Source of the DNA: Bradyrhizobium betae
GTDB taxonomy: Bacteria; Pseudomonadota; Alphaproteobacteria; Rhizobiales; Xanthobacteraceae
Reading direction: 5' to 3'
NCBI RefSeq assembly: GCF_008932115.1
Contig: NZ_CP044543.1
Location: 5,462,501 to 5,526,500, forward strand
Length of the DNA: 64,000 nt
Part shown: positions 23,889 through 33,245 of the stretch, in pieces
Layout of the letters: each line of letters begins with the position of its first letter
Numbering within the stretch: position 1 is the first letter of the stretch
Notes under the pieces: generated by a model
The model's input: the letters and a program-made list of their open reading frames with translations, nothing else
What the model was told of the DNA's origin: nothing
Databases searched by the model: none
Program-made: the position numbers and the translations under genes

Positions 23889-26768
23889 TTGGCCAGTTCT
23901 GTCGCCGTCAGTGCCACCAACAATGCCGATATCGACGGCCTGCTGTCGGGCGTCAAATGGTCCGGCACGATCAGCTACAGCTTCCCCGACTCGCCTAGCG
24001 ATTACATCAATCCCTACAGCGGCGGCAGCAGCGAGCCCACCACTTCGGGCTTCGCCTCGGCGCCGAGCCAGATGCAGTCGGCGATCAACTACGCGATCGC
24101 ACTGATCCTCGGCTACACCAACGCCAGCTTCCAATACAACGGGACCGGCAGCGCGGATGTCATGATCGCGCAGTCACCGTCGGCCAACCCGACCTCCTAC
24201 GCCTATTACCCCGGCAACTATGCGGCGGGCGGCGACGTCTGGTTCGGAACGCATTACGATTACTCGCAGGCCAAGCTCGGCAACTACTATTTCACGACCG
24301 CGCTGCACGAGCTCGGCCACGCTCTCGGCCTCAAGCACAGCCAGGAGACCGGCGGTCCCGCCAATGTCGCGGTGCCGAGCGCGCATGACGACAGTGAATA
24401 CACCGTCATGAGCTATCGCAGCTATGTCGGCGCCTCGACGTCGACTGGCTACACCAACGAGGCCTACGGATATCCGCAGACCTACATGGCCAACGATATC
24501 CTCGCGCTGCAGACCATGTACGGCGCGAACTTCACGACCCAGAGCGGGACCACCGTCTACACCTGGAGCCCGACGACGGGGCAGGAGTTCATCAACGGCG
24601 TCGGGCAGCTCGCGCCGGGCGGCGGCGCCGGCGGCTCGGCCAACCGGATCTACGAGACGGTCTGGGACGGCGGCGGCGTCGATACCTACGATCTGTCGAA
24701 CTACACGACGAATCTGAGCATCAATCTCAATCCCGGTGCGTCTTCGCTGTTCTCCTCCGTCCAGCTGGCCAATCTCGGCAACGGCTTTTACGCATCGGGC
24801 AACGTCTATAACGCCTATCTCTACAACAGCGACGTGCGCTCCTACATCGACAACGCCATCGGCGGCAGCGGCAACGACACGATCATCGGCAATGCGATCG
24901 CCAACGTGCTGAATGGCGGCGACGGCAATGACACCATCACGGGCGGCGGCGGCAACGATACGATCATTGGCGGCTCCGGAACGGATACCGCCGTGTATTC
25001 TGGCAGCCGGGCGAATTACAGCGTTGCCTACAATTCGAGTTCGCAGACGTTCACGTTCACGGATTTGCGTTCGGGTTCGCCTGACGGCACCGACGTTGTG
25101 ACGGGGGTGGAGAACTTCCAGTTTGCGGATATGACCGTTGCGAGCACGACACTGATCAGCCAGCTCGTGCCTGTTGTGATCGAGGGGGTCGGTGTGACCG
25201 CTCTGATCCAGTCGGACAACAACTACTTCATGAATCCAACGGCGGGGGGGACTGGGCCCAAACTCCTGTTTCATGGCTCCCCGGTCACTTGGGGGCAATT
25301 CTCCGGGTGGGCTCCGATTGGCGCCGAGCAGACCTCGGGCGGCTACGTTGTCGCCTGGAAAGTGACGGGCGCTGATCAGTACAATATCTGGAATGTGGAC
25401 AGCAGTGGAGACTTCGTCTCGAACACGCTTGGAAGTCTGTCTAGTTCAAGCAGCGCGTTGCAGTCGATCGAAACAACCTTCCACCAGGATCTCAATGGCG
25501 ACGGGACGATCGGTATCCCCGTGAGTGTTTCGTCCGGAACGATCGAGGCGTACGGGTCGATCGCCCTGGTTCAGTCGGGCAACAACTACTTCATGAATCC
25601 GACCGCAGGTGGAAGTGGGCCAGAACTCCTGTTCCACGGATCCCCGGTGGTCTCGGGGCAATTCTCGGGCTGGACGCCGATCGGCGCCGAGCAGACCTCG
25701 GGTGGCTATGTTGTCGCCTGGAAAGTGACGGGAGCTGATCAGTACAATATCTGGAACGTGGACGGCAGTGGCAACTTCGTCTCGAACACGCTTGGAAATC
25801 TGTCTAGTTCAAGCAGTGCGTTGCAGTCGATCGAAACAACCTTCCATCAGGATCTCAATGGCGACGGGACGATCGGCATTCCCGTGAGTGCTTCGTCCGG
25901 AACGACCATTGAAGCATACGGGTCGACCGCCCTGGTTCAGTCGGGCAACAACTACTTCCTGAATCCGACCGCAGGTGGAAGTGGGCCAGAACTCCTGTTC
26001 CACGGATCCCCGGTGGTTTCGGGGCAATTCTCGGGCTGGATGCCGATCGGCGTCGAGCAGATCTCAGGGGGCTACGTTGTCGCCTGGAAAGCAGCGGGAA
26101 CCGATCAGTACAATATCTGGAACGTCGATGGCAGCGGCAATTTCGCCTCGAATACGCTTGGAAATCTGACGAGCACGAGCAACGCGCTGCAGTCGATGGA
26201 GACAACGTTCCACCAGGATCTCAATGGCGACGGGACTATCGGTGTCCCCGTGAGCGTTCCGTCCGGAACGACGATCGAGGCGTTCGGGTCGACCGCCCTG
26301 GTTCAATCGGGCAACAACTACTTCATGAATCCGACCGCAGGTGGGACTGGGCCAGAACTCCTGTTCAACGGGTCCCCGGTTGCTGCGGGGCAATTCTCGG
26401 GCTGGAAGCCGATTGGCGCAGAGCAGACCTCGGGTGGCTATGTCGTCGCCTGGAAAGTGACGACCGCCGATCAATACAATGTCTGGAACGTGGATAGCAG
26501 CGGCAATTTCGTCTCGAATACGCTCGGGAGTCTGACGAGTGCGAGCAGCGCGCTGCAGTCGATGGAGACCACGTTCCACCAGGATCTTAATGGAGACGGG
26601 ACAATCGGGGTCAGGGCCGCCGCCTCAAGTCCCAACGCATTCTACTTTGGCGACGAAGCGCCACATGACTCGTCGCATAGCTTTGACAATCTGGCATCCA
26701 GCGAAGTAAGGGACTATTTGCTCCACTTCCTCGAGGTGCAGCACCTTGGATCTTTCTTTTCAGCTTAG
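23889..26768 (+). CDS. Serralysin-like zinc metalloprotease with RTX motifs and four 121-residue repeats
   Basis: A 959-residue M10-type metalloprotease. The zinc motif HELGHALGLKH is at residues 140-150 and the Met-turn is in VMSYRSY shortly after. Calcium-binding RTX nonapeptides follow around residues 323-365 (GGDGNDTITGGGGNDTIIGG). Residues about 431 to 908 hold four repeats, each ending FHQDLNGDGTIG, a dockerin-like DxNxDG calcium loop. The tail VRDYLLHFLEVQHLGSFFSA is a probable type I secretion signal. The TTG start at 23889 is supported by CAGGAGA 6 bases upstream and the family-typical MASSVAVSATNNADIDGLLSGVKW. No exporter genes are present in the window. Confidence 0.88.
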   Translation: MASSVAVSATNNADIDGLLSGVKWSGTISYSFPDSPSDYINPYSGGSSEPTTSGFASAPSQMQSAINYAIALILGYTNASFQYNGTGSADVMIAQSPSANPTSYAYYPGNYAAGGDVWFGTHYDYSQAKLGNYYFTTALHELGHALGLKHSQETGGPANVAVPSAHDDSEYTVMSYRSYVGASTSTGYTNEAYGYPQTYMANDILALQTMYGANFTTQSGTTVYTWSPTTGQEFINGVGQLAPGGGAGGSANRIYETVWDGGGVDTYDLSNYTTNLSINLNPGASSLFSSVQLANLGNGFYASGNVYNAYLYNSDVRSYIDNAIGGSGNDTIIGNAIANVLNGGDGNDTITGGGGNDTIIGGSGTDTAVYSGSRANYSVAYNSSSQTFTFTDLRSGSPDGTDVVTGVENFQFADMTVASTTLISQLVPVVIEGVGVTALIQSDNNYFMNPTAGGTGPKLLFHGSPVTWGQFSGWAPIGAEQTSGGYVVAWKVTGADQYNIWNVDSSGDFVSNTLGSLSSSSSALQSIETTFHQDLNGDGTIGIPVSVSSGTIEAYGSIALVQSGNNYFMNPTAGGSGPELLFHGSPVVSGQFSGWTPIGAEQTSGGYVVAWKVTGADQYNIWNVDGSGNFVSNTLGNLSSSSSALQSIETTFHQDLNGDGTIGIPVSASSGTTIEAYGSTALVQSGNNYFLNPTAGGSGPELLFHGSPVVSGQFSGWMPIGVEQISGGYVVAWKAAGTDQYNIWNVDGSGNFASNTLGNLTSTSNALQSMETTFHQDLNGDGTIGVPVSVPSGTTIEAFGSTALVQSGNNYFMNPTAGGTGPELLFNGSPVAAGQFSGWKPIGAEQTSGGYVVAWKVTTADQYNVWNVDSSGNFVSNTLGSLTSASSALQSMETTFHQDLNGDGTIGVRAAASSPNAFYFGDEAPHDSSHSFDNLASSEVRDYLLHFLEVQHLGSFFSA
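25179..26612 (+). repeat. Four tandem 363-366-base coding repeats
   Basis: Units begin at 25179, 25542, 25908 and 26274. Each encodes a variant of IEAYGSTALVQSGNNYF, then SPVVSGQFSGWTPIGAEQTSGGYVVAWK and ends in FHQDLNGDGTIG. Units 2 and 3 are nearly identical at DNA level, which suggests recent duplication or gene conversion, while units 1 and 4 diverge more. Confidence 0.9.
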
Positions 26769-26791
26769 GCAGCATTGGCTCTGCGCGTACC

Positions 26792-27685
26792 ATGACCCTC
26801 CAGGCCAAAACCGATGACGAGGGAGCAATTCTGAATATTGCTGCCGATCTCGTCAAACTGGGCTTACGCAGAGATGACACGGTTCTCGTCAGGTGCGCTA
26901 CGAAGTCCATGACTGTTCAAGTTGCGAACCGCCCCGGTGCGTTGCTTGACGGAATTCGGCGTGTCATCGGTCCGGGCGGAACGATCGTGGCGCTTGCCTT
27001 TACGGACGATTTCTATTTCTGGCAAAGGAAACGTGCGCTTCAGTCTCCATTCCACGCCAAAGCACCGGCAGGAACGGGGGCTTTGCCACAGATGTTGCTC
27101 GATAATCCGCTTTCCATCAGAAGTCTCCACCCGACGAACTCATTCGTCGCGCTTGGTCCAAATGCCCGACTGATTGTTGAAGGGCACAACGAAAAGTCCA
27201 CCTCGTTCTATCCCATTGAAAAACTGATGCAGCTTGGGGGAAAACTCGCCCTGATAGGGTGTGTCGAATCGAGCCCGGGTTTCAGTACGGTCCACCGAGT
27301 GCAAGAAGATCTCGGGTTGGCCGACCGAACACTCTTGAGTGGATTGCGACTCTGCGCGGTCCGGCAAGAGAAGTCATATCGCTGGTTCTTTCGACGAGAC
27401 ATCCCGGGTTGTAGCGCCGGATTCGGAAAATTCTATTCTGAGTACGAGCAAGAAGGAATTTTGAGCAGAGGATCTGTGGGCGGCGCGCTGTCGATGCTTG
27501 CGGACGCTGCTGCCGCGTATCGTGTTGAACGGCGCATTCTGGAGAAAGATCCAACTGCTGCGTTTTGTGACGACCCATCCTGCACCTCTTGCGGGATGCG
27601 GACATATTCGCCGAACAGGATGAGGCGGTTCTTCCTGTCCTTGCCGAAGAAGGCGGCGAACCGCGTCGCCGCCAAATTCAGATGA
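26792..27685 (+). CDS. AAC(3)-family N-acetyltransferase-like protein
   Basis: A 297-residue acetyl-CoA-dependent acetyltransferase of the aminoglycoside 3-N-acetyltransferase fold. The family segments are visible: GALLDGIRRVIGPGGTIVALAF, LSIRSLHPTNSFVALGPNA and GKLALIGCVESSPGFSTVHRVQEDLGL. Despite the family name, many members lie in surface-glycan clusters and acetylate amino sugars, which fits this place better than antibiotic resistance. Its stop overlaps the start of the ceramidase-like gene as ATGA at 27682-27685, so both are co-translated. It marks the left border of the second glycan island. Confidence 0.82.
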   Translation: MTLQAKTDDEGAILNIAADLVKLGLRRDDTVLVRCATKSMTVQVANRPGALLDGIRRVIGPGGTIVALAFTDDFYFWQRKRALQSPFHAKAPAGTGALPQMLLDNPLSIRSLHPTNSFVALGPNARLIVEGHNEKSTSFYPIEKLMQLGGKLALIGCVESSPGFSTVHRVQEDLGLADRTLLSGLRLCAVRQEKSYRWFFRRDIPGCSAGFGKFYSEYEQEGILSRGSVGGALSMLADAAAAYRVERRILEKDPTAAFCDDPSCTSCGMRTYSPNRMRRFFLSLPKKAANRVAAKFR

Positions 27686-28908
27686 TCTCATTCTCTCATG
27701 GCTCCGTCTCGATCGCTCCCAATCGGCCGGTACCGCTGGCCGGATGGGCTGGAGCCGCGCGAGTCACTGATGAACTCTTCGGCACATTGGAAGCGAATGT
27801 TCTCGTGGTCTCCGCGGCCGGCTTCCCCCGCGCGGTCTTGATTTCCATAGATGCGCTGTTCGTCGGGCGCAAATTGTCCGACGCCATCTTGTCGGTCTGC
27901 GGCGAATTTTCGATTCCGAGTTCCTGCGTCTTGATCGTGGCGAGTCATACGCATTTTGCACCTCCGCTGGAGGCCGACAAGCCGATGCTTGGTTTGTCTT
28001 GCGAAGACCACATTCTGGATGTCTCGCGTCGGCTGACGAACAAACTCCGGGCCCTGCTCAACGAAGGTCCGAGCGAGGGAGCGTTACGCAAAGGCAAATT
28101 CGAGATTCACGCCAGTGTCAATCGGCGACGCCCATGGCATCTGCCGCAAATTACGCGCGACGGGCTGCGATTCGAACGCATCGTTCTTGCGCCAAACGAA
28201 CATGGGCCGACCTTGCCCATGATTACCGCCTTGGTCATGACCGGCGCAACAACGTGTGTTGTTTGGGGCTACACGTGTCACCCGACTTCCTTTCCTGGGG
28301 CTTGTATCAGTGCCGACTATCCCGGCGTGGTCCGTGAAGCTCTAAGACGCCGTTTTGGTCCGGAGACAACTTCGATTTTTCTGCAAGGTTTCGCTGGGGA
28401 CATACGTCCTCCGAGCCCTTCGCGGGCATGGACTGCGAGCTCGGCGTTGCGGACCCTCCTGCAAGGTCCTCGGTTCCACGGCATGACCTTCGACGAATGG
28501 AAGCATTGGGCGAACAGTGTAGCGGACGGGGTGCTGCGCGCGATTGATTTGGCGCATGACGCGCCGGATGACTTTCCGATTGATGGCAGCATCGCGTCGA
28601 TAGCTCTCGATCGCCTGCTGCCACAGGCCGAGCCGACGCGGCTGGTCGAGATGCAACGTCTCAGCATCCTCGGAGAGGAGATCCTCTCTGTGAGTGCGGA
28701 GCCTGTTTGCGGTCTCGAAGCGCTCTGTCCGAAAGATGCTCTGCTGGTTGGCTACAGCCGTGATGTATTCGGATACTGGCCTTCCGAGGCCGACATTGCG
28801 CTGGGCGGCTATGAGGTTGCCGGGTTCAAGAGCCTGTTTGGGCTAATGGGCGAGTGGCGCACGGGACTGGACCAGGTGTTCTCCGAGATGGTCGGGTCAG
28901 TAGCTTAG
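27682..28908 (+). CDS. Neutral/alkaline ceramidase-like hydrolase
   Basis: A 408-residue protein resembling the N-terminal domain of neutral ceramidases: IAPNRPVPLAGWAG, RAVLISIDALFV, VLIVASHTHFAPPLE with the metal-binding HTH, and FLQGFAGDIRPP. In true ceramidases the last motif contains the catalytic serine (GDVSPN); here the serine is absent, so amide hydrolysis of ceramide is doubtful. No signal peptide is seen, pointing to a cytoplasmic role. ATG 27682 overlaps the preceding stop and is preferred over the open extension to 27589. The 3' end overlaps the convergent acyltransferase gene by 12 bases. A deacylase or esterase acting on a glycan or lipid precursor is possible. Confidence 0.7.
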   Translation: MISFSHGSVSIAPNRPVPLAGWAGAARVTDELFGTLEANVLVVSAAGFPRAVLISIDALFVGRKLSDAILSVCGEFSIPSSCVLIVASHTHFAPPLEADKPMLGLSCEDHILDVSRRLTNKLRALLNEGPSEGALRKGKFEIHASVNRRRPWHLPQITRDGLRFERIVLAPNEHGPTLPMITALVMTGATTCVVWGYTCHPTSFPGACISADYPGVVREALRRRFGPETTSIFLQGFAGDIRPPSPSRAWTASSALRTLLQGPRFHGMTFDEWKHWANSVADGVLRAIDLAHDAPDDFPIDGSIASIALDRLLPQAEPTRLVEMQRLSILGEEILSVSAEPVCGLEALCPKDALLVGYSRDVFGYWPSEADIALGGYEVAGFKSLFGLMGEWRTGLDQVFSEMVGSVA

Positions 28909-30060
28909 AGGCTCGCGGGCAGGCTTGTCCGACACTCCAGCGAAAGCGGTCCGCGCATTGGGCCGCGCCCCGCCATAGCGAAAATAACGCTGCGAGAACC
29001 TGATGAGAGGTAGTTCAAAATACGTGGCGCTCAAGGCGCAGATTGCTGCAGAGAGCGCGAATGCGCTGAGTGCGACGCCCACTCCCTGCCAGGTGGATAC
29101 GTCTCGAGACAGATGAAAGGTCAAGGAGATCAGGAGGGCAACGCAAACGTGCACCAAGTAAAGTGCATAAGAAATTCTAGCAAAGAACTGAGCGGTCCGG
29201 CTTCGCAGGATAGCCAAGCTTGGAGAACCGCGTCGCTTCAAGACTGCGAACAACAGCGACCCGTAGAACAGCCCCAGGTAAGTGTGACCCCAGATAGCCA
29301 TTTGTACGTCGGTATCTGTTGCGATCGCTATCGCGTAGATCGGGAAAAAGACAGAAGTTGCGATCAGCATAAAATTCGCAATGGTCTGCAGTCTCCGATT
29401 ATCGGCTCCACCCTCTGCGTAGAGTGCAATAATCGCTCCGATCGCCAAGTTGTCGGCCCGCAAGGGAGTAAGGACATAATATCCATATGTCGCGAGCGCC
29501 CCACCATGCCACCAGGCAAAGACCCGCAAGATCGGACAAAGGACAATAATGGCTATCAAGAGCGCGCGCAGCCGACGTTCCGAAGTGAGCGCGATCACCG
29601 CCGGAAACAGGAGATAGAACTGCTCCTCGATTGCCAGTGACCAAGTGCCCGCGAGCCATATCGCTCCATAGGTCTCCCGGGCGGTCATCCAAAGGTTCTG
29701 AAGACCGACAACATAAGTCCAGAGCGGTATCTGGCCGTCGAAAAGAGCAGGTGCAAAATGAACCATGCTGGCGATTGCGCACACCAGGATCATTGCGTAG
29801 TAAATCGGTAGAATGCGAAGCGCGCGGCGTGCATAGAAAACCGAGAAGTAATTTTTGGATCCTTTGTTGCGCAATAGTATCCGGGTAATCAAAAATCCGG
29901 ATAAGACGAAGAAAAGGTCTACTCCGGATCGTCCGAAGATTGTCAGCTTCCACAGGATGGATGCAGAGCCGATCTCGGAGCTGGCGCCGACATAGTGCCA
30001 AAGAACGACCAATAGGATCGCCAATGCTCTCAGGCCGTCGATCTCTGGTATTTTATCCAT
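28897..30060 (-). CDS. Acyltransferase family 3 (OafA/YrhL-like) membrane protein
   Basis: A 387-residue integral membrane O-acyltransferase with about ten hydrophobic segments. The opening IPEIDGLRALAILLVVLWHYVG carries the conserved histidine of the family, FGRSGVDLFFVLSGFLITRIL is the second hallmark with the arginine region after it, and GTWSLAIEEQFYLLFP is the third. Such proteins O-acetylate surface polysaccharides or lipid-linked intermediates at the inner membrane. The gene is divergent from the flippase gene and converges on the ceramidase-like gene. Confidence 0.9.
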   Translation of the reverse strand: MDKIPEIDGLRALAILLVVLWHYVGASSEIGSASILWKLTIFGRSGVDLFFVLSGFLITRILLRNKGSKNYFSVFYARRALRILPIYYAMILVCAIASMVHFAPALFDGQIPLWTYVVGLQNLWMTARETYGAIWLAGTWSLAIEEQFYLLFPAVIALTSERRLRALLIAIIVLCPILRVFAWWHGGALATYGYYVLTPLRADNLAIGAIIALYAEGGADNRRLQTIANFMLIATSVFFPIYAIAIATDTDVQMAIWGHTYLGLFYGSLLFAVLKRRGSPSLAILRSRTAQFFARISYALYLVHVCVALLISLTFHLSRDVSTWQGVGVALSAFALSAAICALSATYFELPLIRFSQRYFRYGGARPNARTAFAGVSDKPAREPLSY

Positions 30061-30402
30061 TGCAATCCCGAGATTTGTCGCATGCCGAGGTGACTACTAG
30101 ATGCCGTTGGGAAAGGCCAGAGGTCTGCCAGCGAATATGGCTCAGACGATCATTTTCGGCATGTGGTCGATGAGCCAACCCCAATCTTTCTGAGTGTTCA
30201 ATCGAGCCTCGCCTGATGGCAAGGCAGCTTCACCTCATCTTGCAGGCGTTCGTCTCCTTTGGCGGTTGAACGGTGCCAGTTCCGATGGCATTGTGGAGAC
30301 GGATCGTTTTGCGGCGCGCCGGGGCTTGATTGGTTGTCTTCCAACTGGGTCATTTCGGGCTCGCGAGTCGGGCCGTTCCGCCAGTTTTGGAAAGGTTCAG
30401 AG
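30061..30402. other. Divergent intergenic region between acyltransferase and flippase genes
   Basis: About 340 bases that should hold both promoters. The flippase frame is open upstream to 30259, but those residues are rich in Trp, Cys and Gly and unlike a flippase N-terminus. I see no clear promoter elements or other gene. Confidence 0.45.
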
Positions 30403-31968
30403 TTGAGCGATCTACCGTCTGCCTCGGATGCCAACCCCAGCCGAATTCAACCGACAGACACTGGCAGTTCGCGGCGGCTGTTCCGTGGTTGGTCCGCGAA
30501 CGTGGCGCAGATTCTTCTTGGAGTGACTCAGCAGATACTCCTCGTTCCGATCTTTCTGAAATTCTGGAGCAGCGACACGCTCGCCGCCTGGCTCGCCATC
30601 TTTGCCGCCGGCAATTTGATCATCCTCGCCGACGTCGGATTGCAGCTGCGCGCAATCAATCGATTCTTCGCGTTCGGGTCGAGCAGCGATCGGGACGGTA
30701 GAACCGGGAGTTTCTATGCAGGCCTGCTGGGGGTCTATTTCCCCACGATTGCCGGTTGGAGCGTGTTGCTGGTCTTAGGCGCGATTTTGCTGCCGCCCTC
30801 GCGCGTGCTTGGGTTTAGTGCCACTGATGGCTTCGATGTCGCGATGATCGGGATGATGTTGGGCATGCTGCTCTCTCTGCCCGTCAGCCTCGTGGCCGGC
30901 CTCTATCGTGTTCGCGGCGAATATGGCCGGATGGTTTGGTTGCAAAACGCAAGCCTGCTTCTAGGCCAGATTGCCCAAATTCTCGCGATCGCCATCTTCG
31001 GAAGTCTTGTCGCAGTAGCTACCGCCTATGTCGCTTCGCAGCTTCTGCTGATGGGCTTCCTGATCTTCCATGATGCCCCGCGATTGTTTGTATTCCTCCG
31101 CCGCGTCCCGAGCCGCAAGTCTTGGCGTTGGCGCGCCGGGCAGTTTCGCCTCGCTTTTCCGTTCGCCATCGCCAACATCACCGAATTGACGCTTCTGAAC
31201 CTGCCAGTGCTGCTCGTGAGTGCCCTCGTAGTCGACCGCGTCGCGGTCGTGCAGTGGGGCCTCACCCGCGTGATTGCGGGCCTGGTCAGGGGATTTTGTA
31301 TCATGATGCTACTGCCAGTCGTTGCCGAACTCGGCCATTCCTACGCGATCAGCGACAAGGAGCGGTTGCGCCGGTTCTATGCGCAAGGATCGGTGTTCGT
31401 CACGGCACTCGCCAGCCTGATTGTCGCAGGCTTGCTGCCATTCTGGTCAGATTTTTTCACGCTTTGGACGCATGGAAGCATTCCTTACGACGCACCGCTC
31501 GTCCTGACTCTGCTGCTTGGCTCTGTGGCCTCGGCGCCTTCTCTGCTCGCCCTCGTTTACGCGAGCCACAGCAACCGCGGCCATCTCCTGGTCCGCACCA
31601 AGGGGCTACAACTGGTCGTTTTCCTGGTGCTGTCCTTTGTCCTGATACCGAGGCTCGGTCCGCTCGGAGCCGCGATCGCCATTGTCGCCAGCGATGTCCT
31701 GGTTCAATTCGGACTGCTCGGTGCTGTGATCATGCGACAGACATTACAGCATCCGCTGCGGCACACGGTGTTCATCGCGGCGGTCATGAGCACATTCGTT
31801 CTGACAGGGTGGGCTTTGGGGACCACGATCTCGGCCTTGGTCCCGGGAAGCGGGCTACAGCACTTCGTGGCCGAGTGCGTCTTATGGATGATCGCCGTCG
31901 GCCTATTGGCGAGCCCACTCCTGTCGACGAAGTTCCGTGAACGTCTGCTGGGTTTTGTACCGGCTTAG
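30403..31968 (+). CDS. Wzx-like polysaccharide flippase (MOP superfamily)
   Basis: About 521 residues with 12-14 predicted membrane helices, for example SANVAQILLGVTQQILLVPIFLKFW, LAAWLAIFAAGNLIILADVGLQL and IAWLLVLG-like segments onward. It is the probable flippase that moves undecaprenyl-linked repeat units across the inner membrane. I chose TTG 30403 because AAAGGT lies just upstream and the protein then begins with a short soluble stretch before the first helix; the open frame to 30259 is less likely. It is the only flippase candidate in the window and is followed by the glycosyltransferase operon on the other strand. Confidence 0.8.
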   Translation: MSDLPSASDANPSRIQPTDTGSSRRLFRGWSANVAQILLGVTQQILLVPIFLKFWSSDTLAAWLAIFAAGNLIILADVGLQLRAINRFFAFGSSSDRDGRTGSFYAGLLGVYFPTIAGWSVLLVLGAILLPPSRVLGFSATDGFDVAMIGMMLGMLLSLPVSLVAGLYRVRGEYGRMVWLQNASLLLGQIAQILAIAIFGSLVAVATAYVASQLLLMGFLIFHDAPRLFVFLRRVPSRKSWRWRAGQFRLAFPFAIANITELTLLNLPVLLVSALVVDRVAVVQWGLTRVIAGLVRGFCIMMLLPVVAELGHSYAISDKERLRRFYAQGSVFVTALASLIVAGLLPFWSDFFTLWTHGSIPYDAPLVLTLLLGSVASAPSLLALVYASHSNRGHLLVRTKGLQLVVFLVLSFVLIPRLGPLGAAIAIVASDVLVQFGLLGAVIMRQTLQHPLRHTVFIAAVMSTFVLTGWALGTTISALVPGSGLQHFVAECVLWMIAVGLLASPLLSTKFRERLLGFVPA

Positions 31969-32033
31969 AATCCGGTAGCGCCATTCCCGTGGGGGCACGC
32001 GATAGGCGGCCGAGCGTAGTTTGGTTTGCGACG

Positions 32034-33245
32034 TCAGCGCGGTGTGAGCGCGAGGCGGTGCTTCAGCCGTGCCATCTGCACGGCGAATTGATCCCGGCCG
32101 AGCTCTGTCTCCCTGGCGAGCTGCTTCAATCGCTGTTCACCCGCTTCGCACAGACGCTCCCGGGTCCCCTCGGTCCGAAGGCTGATGAGCGCGTCGGCGA
32201 GCGAAGCTGGATCGTCATAGTCGAACAGGATGGCGGCATCGCCGGCTTGCGCCTTGAACGCCTCGGGATAGATGACGGGCGTTCCGACCGCCCAGGCCTC
32301 CAGTGGTGGCAGGTTGGTTGGTCCGAAGTAGCTGGGCATGACCAGCGCTGCAGCGCCGCGATAGAGGGCGCCGAGTTCGGAGGATTCCACGAAGCCGAGG
32401 ATCGAGACCTGATCCGCAAGGCCATAGGCCGCGATTGCGGCATTGATCTTGTCGCGTCCGCCGCGGTCCGACCCGCAAAGCACGAGTCGCTCGATCCGGC
32501 CCTGGTCGCGGAGCCTGGCCAGGGCTGCCAGGAGCGTGATGTGGTTCTTGTGGAGCCAGAACTGCGCCGGATAGAATAGATAGTCCTGTTCAAGCCCGTA
32601 TTTCTTGAGGACCGTCTCGTCGCGGCCGGCGGTGTCGTCGGTGGACGAGGCAACATAGATCGAAGGCGAGAACGGGATCTGCACCATGCGCGACCTCTCC
32701 ACGGCGTAGCGCCGCGACAGATCTTCGACCAGCTCCGGCGCATTGACCACCACGAGAACCGCCTTCTTGCTTCCGAGTCCGAACAGGATCTCGCGCCGCT
32801 CGAACTCGCCGAACGTACGCACTTCCGGAAACTCCGGCGCATCACGATGACAGCCGTCGAAGATCGTGATGACGAAGGGAAGCTGATAGAGCAGGAGGTG
32901 CCGCTTAGACGTCGAGGTGAAGTGCACGACGTCGATCCCGTCTCGGACCAGCGCGCGTTCGAACGGGGATTTGAGCTTCAATCCGATCTGCACGAGATCG
33001 AATGGACCGCAGTATTTGAGAAAGAGGAAGGCATGATCGAGGACGCTGAATTTCAGCAGCCGTGCCTCGATGCCGAACTCCTTCAGAATGCGCTGGGTCT
33101 GCGGATAAGGTGAGTAGACCACGACTTCGTTGCCGGACTTCGCCGCCCAGTCGCGAAGCCAGAGCACGTCGTTCAGCGGCTGCTGAAATCCCCCACCGAC
33201 CTCGAGGGCTTGCTCCAGCATCACGGCCAGTCGCAAAGGTCTCAC
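32034..33245 (-). CDS. Glycosyltransferase family 4 (GT-B fold)
   Basis: A 403-residue GT1/GT4-type glycosyltransferase. The C-terminal donor-binding domain has YPAQFWLHKNHITLLAALARL, IERLVLCGSD, VSILGFVESSELGALYRGAAALVMPS and GPTNLPPLEAWAVGTPVIYPE, where the two glutamates of the EX7E-type motif lie. GTG 33245 overlaps the stop of the methyltransferase upstream as GTGA; the longer open frame to 33584 only shadows that gene. It is last in a minus-strand operon of cupin, aminotransferase, methyltransferase and glycosyltransferase, so it may transfer the amino sugar made by these enzymes. Confidence 0.88.
   Translation of the reverse strand: MRPLRLAVMLEQALEVGGGFQQPLNDVLWLRDWAAKSGNEVVVYSPYPQTQRILKEFGIEARLLKFSVLDHAFLFLKYCGPFDLVQIGLKLKSPFERALVRDGIDVVHFTSTSKRHLLLYQLPFVITIFDGCHRDAPEFPEVRTFGEFERREILFGLGSKKAVLVVVNAPELVEDLSRRYAVERSRMVQIPFSPSIYVASSTDDTAGRDETVLKKYGLEQDYLFYPAQFWLHKNHITLLAALARLRDQGRIERLVLCGSDRGGRDKINAAIAAYGLADQVSILGFVESSELGALYRGAAALVMPSYFGPTNLPPLEAWAVGTPVIYPEAFKAQAGDAAILFDYDDPASLADALISLRTEGTRERLCEAGEQRLKQLARETELGRDQFAVQMARLKHRLALTPR

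Noticed and set aside
26792..27685. Antibiotic-resistance gene
   Set aside because: The AAC(3) fold is clear, but the gene is coupled to a hydrolase in a polysaccharide island and shows no mobile-element context, so a resistance call is not supported.
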